NCBI RefSeq assembly: GCF_002734215.1
Contig: NZ_NSEB01000005.1
Location: forward strand, 1-57,985
Origin: Fredinandcohnia onubensis
Lineage (GTDB): Bacteria; Bacillota; Bacilli; Bacillales; Bacillaceae_L
Direction of reading: 5' to 3'
DNA: 57,985 bases
Below are positions 6,900-14,633 of the stretch, in pieces. The notes under the pieces are model-generated. The model saw only the letters and a list, made by a program, of their open reading frames with translations, ran no database searches and had not been told where the DNA came from. Position numbers and translations under genes: made by a program. Each line of letters opens with the position of its first letter. The first letter of the stretch is position 1.

Positions 6900-8510
6900 A
6901 TGAATCTTGATTATTTGAATTACCCGTATGCTTCACAACGGATGGCGACTTTTGCGAAAAATGGGATGGTCGCAACATCACAGCCATTAGCGGCGCAAGC
7001 AGGTTTGGATATCTTGAAAAAAGGTGGAAATGCGATTGATGCCGCAATTGCTACGGCAGCGACTTTAACTGTTGTAGAGCCTACTTCAAACGGAATCGGT
7101 GGGGATGCCTTTGCACTTGTTTGGGTGAAAGGTGAACTGCACGGTTTAAACGCAAGCGGACCAGCACCGAAAAGCATTTCGATTGATGCTGTAAAAGCAA
7201 AAGGTCATGAAAAAATGCCGACACATGGCTTGCTTCCAGTTACGGTACCAGGAGTTCCGTCCGCATGGGCAGAGCTATCACGCAGATTTGGTAAACTTCC
7301 GTTAACTGAAGTTTTAGCGCCAGCGATAAAATATGCGGAAGAAGGCTACCCATTATCACCTGTTCTAGCAAAATACTGGAAAGCAGCTTATAACAAATAT
7401 AAAGAAACGTTTAAGGATCCAGAGTTTAATAGCTGGTTTGACACGTTTGCACCTGAAGGGCGCGCACCGGAAATTGGAGAGGTTTGGAGCTCTGAAGGCC
7501 ATGCGAATACACTTCGTTCGATTGCTGAAACCAATGCAAAAAGTTTTTACGAAGGCGAGCTTGCAGATAAAATAGATGCTTTCTTCAAAGAGCATGGAGG
7601 CTTCCTTTCAAAAGAGGACCTAGCAGACTATAAACCTCAGTGGGTGCAGCCAATCTCAGTGAACTACCGAGGCTATGATGTATGGGAGATACCACCAAAT
7701 GGGCAAGGAATTGTCGCATTGATGGCGCTCAACATCTTGAACGGCTTTGACATTAAGGAAAAAGAATCAGTCGAAACCTACCATAAGCAGATTGAAGCTA
7801 TGAAACTAGCTTTTTCCGATGGGAAGAAATATGTGACAGACCCTGAAAAAATGTCAGTATCTGCTGTACACCTTTTATCTGAAGAATTTGCGGCACAAAG
7901 AAGAAATCTGATTGGTGATGAGGCTCTCGCTCCAGAACCAGGAACACCACCACGTGGAGGAACCGTGTATTTAGCGGCAGCTGACTCTGAAGGAAACATG
8001 ATTTCCTATATTCAAAGTAACTACATGGGCTTTGGCTCTGGAATTGTTATCCCGGGCACAGGAATTTCTCTACAAAACCGTGGTCATGATTTCTCATTAG
8101 ACCCTAGTCATGAAAATGCATTAGAGCCGGGTAAAAAGACGTATCACACCATTATCCCTGGATTCTTAACAAAGGACGGGGAAGCAGTTGGTCCATTCGG
8201 TGTTATGGGTGGATACATGCAGCCACAAGGCCACACGCAGGTTATAATGAATACGATTGATTTTCATCTGAACCCACAGGCAGCACTTGATTCTCCAAGA
8301 TGGCAATGGATTGAGGATAAAAAAGTGTTGGTGGAACCAAACTTCCCTTCACATGTTGCCCAAGCGCTTGCTAGACGTGGGCACCAAATTCAAGTGGCAC
8401 TTGATGGTGGTAGCTTTGGTCGAGGTCAAATCATCTGGAGAGATCCGAAGACAGGTGTCCTTGCAGGTGGTACGGAAGCGAGAACAGACGGTAGTATTGC
8501 ATCTTGGTAA
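6900..8510 (+). CDS. ywrD: Gamma-glutamyltransferase family protein (YwrD-like)
   Basis: A 536-residue Ntn-hydrolase of the gamma-glutamyltransferase family. It has GGNAIDAAIATAATLTVVEP near residue 41 and the GGTVYL junction where Thr355 would become the N-terminal nucleophile of the small subunit after autoprocessing. It lacks a signal peptide, unlike the secreted Ggt, and so should be cytoplasmic, as with YwrD. It probably hydrolyses or transfers gamma-glutamyl groups of small peptides or thiols. It heads a run with two chromate-transporter genes and pcp, with short gaps of 24 and 15 bases, so it is likely co-transcribed with them. AGGGGGA stands before the ATG. Confidence 0.9.
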   Translation: MNLDYLNYPYASQRMATFAKNGMVATSQPLAAQAGLDILKKGGNAIDAAIATAATLTVVEPTSNGIGGDAFALVWVKGELHGLNASGPAPKSISIDAVKAKGHEKMPTHGLLPVTVPGVPSAWAELSRRFGKLPLTEVLAPAIKYAEEGYPLSPVLAKYWKAAYNKYKETFKDPEFNSWFDTFAPEGRAPEIGEVWSSEGHANTLRSIAETNAKSFYEGELADKIDAFFKEHGGFLSKEDLADYKPQWVQPISVNYRGYDVWEIPPNGQGIVALMALNILNGFDIKEKESVETYHKQIEAMKLAFSDGKKYVTDPEKMSVSAVHLLSEEFAAQRRNLIGDEALAPEPGTPPRGGTVYLAAADSEGNMISYIQSNYMGFGSGIVIPGTGISLQNRGHDFSLDPSHENALEPGKKTYHTIIPGFLTKDGEAVGPFGVMGGYMQPQGHTQVIMNTIDFHLNPQAALDSPRWQWIEDKKVLVEPNFPSHVAQALARRGHQIQVALDGGSFGRGQIIWRDPKTGVLAGGTEARTDGSIASW

Positions 8511-8534
8511 TTGAAACGGAAATGAGTTGATAGT

Positions 8535-9110
8535 ATGAAACAACTTGATTTATTTTTAGCATTTTTACGTGTGGGGCTGTTGGGGTATGGGGGCGGCCCC
8601 TCCTCAATCCCACTCGTTCATAAAGAGGTAGTCGGCAAGTACAAATGGATGGACGATGATGAATTTGCTGATGTGCTCGCCCTTGGAAATACATTGCCTG
8701 GACCTATTGCAACAAAAATGGCCGGCTATATCGGGTATCGTGTCGCAGGTGTGTTGGGAATGATTAATGCCGTATTAGCAACCATAGTTCCCACTATTTT
8801 TATGATGATTATCCTGTTAACCTTTTTAACTTCTATTAAAGATCAGCCATGGGTGCAAGGGATGACAAAGGCTGTTGTCCCAGTTGTTTGTGTGATGCTT
8901 GCAACCCTAACATGGGATTTCTTTAAAAAGTCAAAGGACTCGTTAGGTTGGAAGTTTGCGGTAGGAATCATCGTCGTAAGTTTTTTATTAATCGAGTTTG
9001 TTGGGATTCATCCTGGAATCATCATTGGAGTTCTGTTAGTCGCAGCAATCGTTAAGAAAGACAAAGCTCCAGAGGTTAAGCAATCAATAGAAAAGGGTGT
9101 TGGCATGTGA
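8535..9110 (+). CDS. ywrB: Chromate transporter subunit, N-type half (YwrB/Chr3N-like), copy 1
   Basis: A 191-residue membrane protein of the CHR family in its short, single-domain form. It carries the family signature GYGGGPSSIPLVHKE near residue 18, LGNTLPGPIATKMAGYIGY near 51 and four to five membrane segments. Short CHR proteins come in adjacent pairs and both are needed for chromate efflux. The next gene starts inside its stop (GTGA). The second copy at 10435 is very similar over its whole length. Actual substrate here (chromate or another oxyanion) is not shown by sequence. Confidence 0.9.
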   Translation: MKQLDLFLAFLRVGLLGYGGGPSSIPLVHKEVVGKYKWMDDDEFADVLALGNTLPGPIATKMAGYIGYRVAGVLGMINAVLATIVPTIFMMIILLTFLTSIKDQPWVQGMTKAVVPVVCVMLATLTWDFFKKSKDSLGWKFAVGIIVVSFLLIEFVGIHPGIIIGVLLVAAIVKKDKAPEVKQSIEKGVGM

Positions 9111-9637
9111 TTTATTGGGAAATTTTCTTAGCCTTTTTTATACCAGGAATTGTCGGTTATGGTGGTGGGCCAGCTTCAATTCCGCTTGTTGAAAATGAAG
9201 TTGTGGGACGTTACGGCTGGTTAACGGTTTCTGAATTCAGTGAGGTACTCGCTCTTGGAAACTCACTTCCAGGACCAATTGCGACAAAAATGGCCGGCTA
9301 TATTGGGTATGATGTAGCGGGAATCCCAGGTGCGCTTGTTGGCATCTTTGCAACCGTGGCACCATCACTCATTCTAATGGTAGTGCTGTTAGGCTTTTTA
9401 TACAAACACAAGGATTCACCAAAGGTAAAACGCATGTCCAGCTATGTTCGTCCAGCAATTGCCGTTTTACTCGGAACAATGACAATTAGCTTTTTTGCAA
9501 CTTCATATGAAGGTGCAGGCTTATTACAAACCATCATCATCATTGTGGTGAGCTTTGTATTAATGGAAAAGCTGAAGGTCCACCCAGCCTATGTGATTAT
9601 TGGCGCATTAGGATACGGAGCATTTTTTCTAGCATAA
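9107..9637 (+). CDS. ywrA: Chromate transporter subunit, C-type half (YwrA/Chr3C-like), copy 1
   Basis: A 176-residue short CHR-family membrane protein starting at a GTG that overlaps the previous stop by four bases. It has GYGGGPASIPLVENEVV near residue 17 and the same LPGPIATKMAGYIGY element as its partner, with an inverted-topology relation expected between the two halves. Together they form the complete transporter. The pcp gene starts 15 bases downstream behind AAGAGGTG, so the transcription unit goes on. Confidence 0.9.
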   Translation: MIYWEIFLAFFIPGIVGYGGGPASIPLVENEVVGRYGWLTVSEFSEVLALGNSLPGPIATKMAGYIGYDVAGIPGALVGIFATVAPSLILMVVLLGFLYKHKDSPKVKRMSSYVRPAIAVLLGTMTISFFATSYEGAGLLQTIIIIVVSFVLMEKLKVHPAYVIIGALGYGAFFLA

Positions 9638-9652
9638 AAAGAGGTGTAAAGA

Positions 9653-10258
9653 ATGAAAAAACTATTATTAACAGGGTTTGTCCCATTTTTAGATAATCCA
9701 ATCAATCCGACTGAGGAGGTTGTGAAGGCATTGGAGGGGCAAACAATCGGAGGATACGAGATTGTTGGAAGGATTCTGCCGGTTGATTTTGCAGAGTCAG
9801 CAAGACAATGTATCGAGCATGTCAATGAGGTAAAGCCTGATGTCGTGATTTCATTAGGCCTTGCAGCAGGCAGAAATAAAGTCACACCGGAGCGGATTGC
9901 GATTAATTGTCGCGATGGTGAACCAGATAATAGCGGTGTGAGATTACAGGATGCTTCAATTGATGAAGTCGGTCCAGCGGGTTATTTTTCGACATTACCA
10001 ATTCGAGCGTTTGTAAATGCATCTATTGAAAAAGGCTACCCAGCCACAATTTCGAACACAGCAGGGACGTATCTTTGCAACAATGTGATGTACTCCGTTT
10101 TGCATAAAATTGAACAAGAACAACTCCCGATGCGAGCGGGATTCATCCATATTCCTGCTTCACATGAACTTGCGCTTAAGAAATCGGGCATTCCGAGTTG
10201 GTCGTTGGCGGATTTGACAGAGTCCATTCGCGCGATGATCGAAGTGCTTGGGGAGTAG
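9653..10258 (+). CDS. pcp: Pyrrolidone-carboxylate peptidase (pyroglutamyl peptidase I)
   Basis: A 201-residue cysteine peptidase of family C15, which removes N-terminal pyroglutamate from peptides in the cytoplasm. The catalytic triad is visible: Glu80 in GRNKVTPERIAIN, Cys142 in NTAGTYLCNN and His166 in GFIHIP. It begins with MKKLLLTGFVPF, the usual start of the family. Placed in one run with a gamma-glutamyltransferase homologue, it suggests processing of gamma-glutamyl or pyroglutamyl compounds, and the link to chromate transport may be through thiol metabolism; that part is inference. It is closed by the 20-bp phased array and the terminator at 10374. Confidence 0.93.
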   Translation: MKKLLLTGFVPFLDNPINPTEEVVKALEGQTIGGYEIVGRILPVDFAESARQCIEHVNEVKPDVVISLGLAAGRNKVTPERIAINCRDGEPDNSGVRLQDASIDEVGPAGYFSTLPIRAFVNASIEKGYPATISNTAGTYLCNNVMYSVLHKIEQEQLPMRAGFIHIPASHELALKKSGIPSWSLADLTESIRAMIEVLGE

Positions 10259-10267
10259 ACATGGGTT

Positions 10268-10340
10268 TATGGCTAAAAATTTTGAATTATGGCTGATAAT
10301 TTAGATTTACGGCCAATAAATTAAAATTAAGGCTAATAGC
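10268..10340 (+). repeat. 20-bp phased array, core TAYGGCTGATAA (4 units)
   Basis: Cores TATGGCTAAAA, TATGGCTGATAA, TACGGCCAATAA and TAAGGCTAATA start at 10268, 10288, 10308 and 10328, exactly 20 bp apart. The 8-9 bp between cores are AT-rich and not conserved. The reverse complement of this core is the core of the array at 49248-49320. Confidence 0.75.
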
Positions 10341-10373
10341 CATTTGAATACAAGAAAAATAATTGAAAACACT

Positions 10374-10405
10374 AAGAGGAAGCCTAATTTAGGCTTCCTC
10401 TTTTT
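10374..10405 (+). terminator. Rho-independent terminator between pcp and chromate transporter copy 2
   Basis: AAGAGGAAGCCTAA pairs with TTAGGCTTCCTCTT, an uninterrupted stem ending in a TTTTT tail. It separates the second transporter pair from the first operon; read-through could still join them. Confidence 0.85.
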
Positions 10406-10434
10406 ACATTGAAAGCTTCAGAAAGGAATTTAAA

Positions 10435-10986
10435 ATGAAGCAATTACATATTTTTTACGCGTTTTTCAAAGTAGGTATACTTGGGTATGGCGGTGGTCCG
10501 TCATCGATTCCGCTTGTGCATAAGGAAGCGGTAGATCGCTACAAATGGCTAAATGATGATGATTTTGGTGACATTCTTGCGCTCGGGAATACGTTGCCTG
10601 GTCCGATCGCAACAAAAATGGCCGGCTATATCGGGTATCGCGTTGGCGGTTGGCTTGGCATGGTCAATGCGATTTTGGCAACCTCAGTTCCGACGATATT
10701 ATTAATGATTGTACTACTCACTTCATTGACTTCATTTAAAAATCTTAGTTGGGTGCAGGGAATGACAAAAGCAGTGCTGGCCGTAGTTGGGGTCATGCTT
10801 GCTCAACTCACCTGGGAATTTTTCATGAATGCGAAAAAAGGTCTTGGTTGGACGAGAGCCATTTTTCTTGGAGTCGCCAGTATACTGGTTTTAGATGTGT
10901 TGGGAGTACATCCAGGAATCTTAGTTGGAGTTTTACTAGTAGTTGCCTTGTTGAAAAAGGACAAGCGGGAGGAGAAACAACAATGA
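10435..10986 (+). CDS. Chromate transporter subunit, N-type half, copy 2
   Basis: A 183-residue short CHR-family membrane protein with GYGGGPSSIPLVHKE and LPGPIATKMAGYIGYRVGG, clearly paralogous to the product at 8535 and aligning along its full length without gaps of note. GAAAGGAA precedes the ATG. Its stop overlaps the next start by four bases (ATGA), the same coupling as in copy 1. A strong terminator lies upstream, so it may have its own promoter in the short gap or depend on read-through. Confidence 0.9.
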   Translation: MKQLHIFYAFFKVGILGYGGGPSSIPLVHKEAVDRYKWLNDDDFGDILALGNTLPGPIATKMAGYIGYRVGGWLGMVNAILATSVPTILLMIVLLTSLTSFKNLSWVQGMTKAVLAVVGVMLAQLTWEFFMNAKKGLGWTRAIFLGVASILVLDVLGVHPGILVGVLLVVALLKKDKREEKQQ

Positions 10987-11510
10987 TCTACATGCAGCTT
11001 TTTCTTGCCTTTTTAATTCCGGGTATTCTTGGCTATGGTGGCGGGCCAGCCTCAATTCCACTTGTTGAAAATGAAGTTGTTCATCGCTATCATTGGCTTT
11101 CCGTTCATGAATTCAGTGAGGTCATTGCGATCGGAAATGCACTGCCAGGACCAATTGCAACGAAGATGGCCGGCTATATCGGTTTTCAACAGGCGGGCAT
11201 ATTGGGTGCAGTAGTTGCTGTTTTTGCAACAGTCGCTCCTTCGTTGCTTTTAATGATAGGTTTGCTGAGTATTTTGAAGAAGTTCAAGCATACTCCAAAG
11301 GTTAAACGGATGACGAACTATATCCGTCCGACGATCGCTGTACTCCTTGGGGCAATGGCGTATCGTTTTTTTGCGGAATCGTATGAGGACGCAGGGTTGG
11401 TACATACACTTATTTTAGTGGTGGTGAGTTTTTTGCTGCTTGAAAAATGGAGGGTCCACCCTGCGTATGTAATTGTCGGGTCACTCGTGTATGGGGCTGT
11501 GTTGTTGTAG
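10983..11510 (+). CDS. Chromate transporter subunit, C-type half, copy 2
   Basis: A 175-residue short CHR-family membrane protein starting at the ATG that overlaps the previous stop. It has GYGGGPASIPLVENEVV and LPGPIATKMAGYIGFQQAG and matches the product at 9107 along its length, including the VKRM-Y-RP-IAVLLG stretch. With its partner it makes a second complete two-protein CHR transporter. A longer reading frame that overlaps the preceding gene exists but is not needed. Confidence 0.9.
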   Translation: MIYMQLFLAFLIPGILGYGGGPASIPLVENEVVHRYHWLSVHEFSEVIAIGNALPGPIATKMAGYIGFQQAGILGAVVAVFATVAPSLLLMIGLLSILKKFKHTPKVKRMTNYIRPTIAVLLGAMAYRFFAESYEDAGLVHTLILVVVSFLLLEKWRVHPAYVIVGSLVYGAVLL

Positions 11511-11747
11511 GGTTTTTCTAAAAAGGACAATCATAAGGTGGTTTTATAGTTGGTTGTTTACACAAATACTGAAATGAGATGTTTATGTTGATACTTTTTA
11601 CTTTAATTTCCAAAAGTAATGTCATATAAGGCTTTTATGCAATGATTTTATCCAGAATAACCCAGACGTATTGCCATAAAAGTAGTTTATGCCATAACCT
11701 TTTCCATAAAACTCCAAAAGTCGTTCTAAAAGTTACTCCTTTTCAAT

Positions 11748-11867
11748 AATCATACCGTCAGTAGCGCAAAAAAATAAGACTGAGGGTATGATAAGGGCTT
11801 AATCATACCCTCAAAGTCTAATAATCTTGCAAGTGAGGGTACGATTAGCTAGTTTTCATACCCTCAC
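11748..11867. repeat. Inverted repeats with GAGGGTATGAT cores, 20 and 53 bp phased
   Basis: GAGGGTATGAT at 11782 is followed 20 bp later by its inverse ATCATACCCTC at 11802. GAGGGTACGAT at 11835 is followed 20 bp later by TTCATACCCTC. The pair repeats at 53 bp, and a further partial TCATACC lies 53 bp before the first inverse core. Confidence 0.65.
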
Positions 11868-12067
11868 CATACCGAATCCCTCAAAGTGATGCCATAATAA
11901 TCCCCTCTTGAAATATAAATCCCCTAAAACCCCCTCCCAAATTTCGCCAAAATCTTTCCTTGACGAGCCTTGGAAAAAAATTCATAATGAAAATGTAGTA
12001 ATTTTCGTAATATTACAAAATGTATGTCGTACATATAGTAAATGTACTTGTTCTAATATTCATTAAT

Positions 12068-12081
12068 TGACAACGCTTACA
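12068..12081. promoter_or_regulatory. Catabolite-responsive element (cre) candidate
   Basis: TGACAACGCTTACA fits the CcpA consensus TGWNANCGNTNWCA at every defined position. It lies 21 bases before the start of the small membrane protein gene and ahead of the DUF485/symporter operon, which suits carbon catabolite control of organic-acid uptake. Confidence 0.6.
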
Positions 12082-12101
12082 TTATAAGGAGTGAACCTGT
12101 C

Positions 12102-12281
12102 ATGATCTTATACTTAATGCTGTTTATTGTTATTTTCAGCCTTTTTATGGCGTTTAAGCGTAAGCGCCCCTTGTTTTTACTTCTGCCATTTGTGTCTATT
12201 TTTGGGTACTTTATCTTTGAAATTATCCGTTTTCCGGCACCGCTTGGGGAGACGATTCGTTTTATTTTTAATCTTGGATAA
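12102..12281 (+). CDS. Small two-segment membrane protein
   Basis: A 59-residue ORF starting at an ATG with AAGGAG ten bases ahead. It has a hydrophobic stretch at residues 1-16, a basic patch FKRKRP, a second hydrophobic stretch to about residue 40, and the tail GETIRFIFNLG. I do not recognise a family. It stands about 100 bases before the DUF485 gene, directly downstream of a perfect cre-like site, so it could be the first gene of that operon. The good ribosome site and membrane-like composition favour a real gene. Confidence 0.55.
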   Translation: MILYLMLFIVIFSLFMAFKRKRPLFLLLPFVSIFGYFIFEIIRFPAPLGETIRFIFNLG

Positions 12282-12382
12282 AAGTATTGGTTTATATTAA
12301 TCAAGCTTGAAGGGGGTGATGCCAAACTGAAGGGTGCAACCGAAAGTCCAGTCCAATTATATTTTTATGGAGGTGCTAGTAG

Positions 12383-12685
12383 TTGAAAAAAGTTGATAAG
12401 AAGATTGCAGAAGGATACTTTAGGGAGCGAACAAGAAATATTATTATCTATTTAATCATTGGATTTCTTGTCTCATTTGGTGTTGTCCTGTTTGCAAGGC
12501 CGCTATCCACGTTTTCGGTAAACGGGCTGCCATTCCATTATTTCATGGGGGCTCAGGGTGCAGTTTTAACGTTTATCATTATCTTATTTGTGAATGCGAA
12601 AGTAAGCGACAAAATTGACCAAAAGTACGGCATTGATGAAGAGAAGAACGAGCAAATTAGTTCTGGAAAAGTGCTTGATCATTAA
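12383..12685 (+). CDS. DUF485 membrane protein, symporter partner (YwcB-like)
   Basis: A 100-residue protein with two membrane segments (about residues 20-42 and 55-75) and charged ends, typical of the DUF485 family that is encoded just before acetate/solute:sodium symporters of the ActP type. Start is TTG at 12383 behind GGAGGTG. The symporter gene follows after about 210 bases. Its function is not established; constant pairing suggests a helper or small subunit of the symporter. Confidence 0.85.
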   Translation: MKKVDKKIAEGYFRERTRNIIIYLIIGFLVSFGVVLFARPLSTFSVNGLPFHYFMGAQGAVLTFIIILFVNAKVSDKIDQKYGIDEEKNEQISSGKVLDH

Positions 12686-12897
12686 AACCATTCAACCTAA
12701 CAAACATTCTCTCAAACTTAGAACCTACGGATATAACAATAACCCCTACATCTAAAGACGTTTCTTAAGTTTCAAACGAAGTAAGAATCACCCCACACAA
12801 CATGTCACAAACCTATAAAACTATACAAATTGATAAAAAACAGGCAGTTTTCGATTTAAATGTAGTGCCTATATTTGAACCTAAAGGGGGAGGAAAT

Positions 12898-14556
12898 TTG
12901 GATACGCAATTTCTGGTCTCATTAATTATTATTTTAGCGTCATTTGCTCTTTATATTGGGATTGCCATCTTCAACCGAGCAAGGGCAACCTCGGACTTTT
13001 ATGTAGCAGGGCGTGGAGTACCGCCAGTCTACAATGGAATGGCGATTGGGGCAGACTGGATGAGTGCTGCTTCATTCATTGGAATGGCCGGAACGATCAT
13101 GGCCCTTGGTTATGGCGGTCTTGCCTATATTATGGGGTGGACAGGTGGATATTTACTATTAACTTTCCTCCTAGCGCCACAGCTTCGAAAATATGGCCGA
13201 TACACTGTACCTGAATTTATCGGGGATCGTTTTGACAGCCATACGGCTCGTATTGTAGCTGCAATCTGTACAATCATTATTTCCTTTACATACTCGATTG
13301 GCCAGTTATCTGGATCAGGAGTTGTAATTGGGCGTCTTTTTGAAATTGATGCTAAGGTTGGAACAATGATTGGGGTTGTGTTAATTGCCTTTTACGCAGC
13401 AATGGGTGGAATGAAGGGGATTACATGGACACAGGTAGCGCAATACATCGTGTTAATTGTCGCATACTTGATTCCGGTTATTTTTATCTCCTTACAATTA
13501 ACAAGCAATCCGCTGCCGTGGTTATCTTACGGAAAAATTGTTGAGGAAATTGGCGAGTTAGATCGTCAACTTGGCTTTACCGAATACTTTGCACCGTTTG
13601 CAACAGGTTCACAATGGCAGTTCCTTGCATTAATGTTTACGTTAATGTGTGGTACGGCTGGACTTCCACACGTTATCGTTCGTTTCTATACGGTTTCTAC
13701 GATGAAAGCTGCTCGTTGGTCAGGAGCTTGGGCGCTTTTATTCATCGGATTATTATATTTATCAGCTCCTGCATATGCAGCATTTTCACGTTTCATTCTA
13801 ATGACACAGGTTGCTGGTCAAAAAATGTCGGAGCTTCCTCATTGGACGCAAAGTTGGATTGATACAGGTTTATTAAAACTTGCGGACGCGAATGGTGACG
13901 GAATCTTGCAGTGGCAAGAAATGACGATTGCGAATGATATCGTCGTTATGGCGACACCTGAAATTGCAAACCTTGGAGTGTTTGTTATCGGATTAATGGC
14001 TGCAGGTGCAATGGCGGCAGCATTATCAACGGCGGGTGGATTGATGATCTCCCTTTCCTCGTCATTTGCTCACGATATTTACTATCGTGTCTTAAAGCCG
14101 GATGCATCAGAGAAAAATCGCTTAAGTGTTGCACGTTGGTCTATTGCGATTGCAACTTTAATCGCAGGATTGGTTGCGTTAAATCCTCCAGGAGCCATTA
14201 CGCAAATCGTGGCATGGGCCTTTGCAATTGCATCTAGTACTTTCTTCCCGGCGCTCGTTCTTGGAGTATGGTGGAAGCGTTCGAACGCAAAAGGTGTTAT
14301 CTCTGGAATGATCATCGGATTAGTAGTCGTGTTAACATATATTTTTGCGGCGAAATACGGTGGCTTCACAATTCTTGGCATTATCGATACAGGAGCAGGG
14401 ATCTTTGGGGCAGCAGCTGGTTTCTTAGGAAACATTATTGTTTCACTCATGACCGAGGCGCCATCGCAAGCTAAGCAGGACGAAGTTGTCGATATGCGTT
14501 ACCCTGAACAAATGGTATACAAAGATGGTGATGTTTGGCTTAAAGATGAGGCTTAA
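12898..14556 (+). CDS. Sodium:solute symporter (SSS family, ActP/YwcA-like) with an EF-hand-like loop
   Basis: A 552-residue transporter with about 13 membrane segments. It has the SSS hallmark FYVAGRGVPPVYNGMAIGAD near residue 35 and the GTAGLPHVIVRFYT stretch near 255, which resembles acetate/organic-acid symporters. The TTG at 12898 behind GGGGGAGGAAA is preferred to an ATG 32 codons upstream that has no ribosome site. Residues 330-341 read DANGDGILQWQE, a full 12-residue EF-hand calcium loop (D1, N3, D5, G6, L8, E12), located in a loop between membrane segments. The gene lies in an operon with a cNMP/CBS/DUF294 protein and an exonuclease. The solute is probably a short carboxylate such as acetate (family inference). 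Confidence 0.88.
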   Translation: MDTQFLVSLIIILASFALYIGIAIFNRARATSDFYVAGRGVPPVYNGMAIGADWMSAASFIGMAGTIMALGYGGLAYIMGWTGGYLLLTFLLAPQLRKYGRYTVPEFIGDRFDSHTARIVAAICTIIISFTYSIGQLSGSGVVIGRLFEIDAKVGTMIGVVLIAFYAAMGGMKGITWTQVAQYIVLIVAYLIPVIFISLQLTSNPLPWLSYGKIVEEIGELDRQLGFTEYFAPFATGSQWQFLALMFTLMCGTAGLPHVIVRFYTVSTMKAARWSGAWALLFIGLLYLSAPAYAAFSRFILMTQVAGQKMSELPHWTQSWIDTGLLKLADANGDGILQWQEMTIANDIVVMATPEIANLGVFVIGLMAAGAMAAALSTAGGLMISLSSSFAHDIYYRVLKPDASEKNRLSVARWSIAIATLIAGLVALNPPGAITQIVAWAFAIASSTFFPALVLGVWWKRSNAKGVISGMIIGLVVVLTYIFAAKYGGFTILGIIDTGAGIFGAAAGFLGNIIVSLMTEAPSQAKQDEVVDMRYPEQMVYKDGDVWLKDEA

Positions 14557-14584
14557 GATAGCCTAGCCTTATAAAAATCAACTG

Positions 14585-14618
14585 ACGGTTCTGCGGGAAA
14601 TCCCGTAGGGCCGTTTTA
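14585..14618 (+). terminator. Terminator or attenuator between symporter and cNMP/CBS gene
   Basis: ACGGTTCTGCGGGA pairs along 14 positions (some G-T) with TCCCGTAGGGCCGT, followed by only TTTTAAA. The weak tail, just 16 bases before the next start, suggests partial termination that would lower expression of the two downstream genes. Confidence 0.6.
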
Positions 14619-14633
14619 AAAGAGGGAAAAAAC

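Larger units (their letters stand above)
11511..12101. other. 591-bp AT-rich intergenic region with phased inverted repeats and a cre site
   Basis: No gene is convincing here on either strand. The middle (11748-11867) holds inverted GAGGGTATGAT cores, and the end carries a perfect cre-like site at 12068. Around 11620-11710 several GCCATAA-like words occur without strict spacing. Confidence 0.6.
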
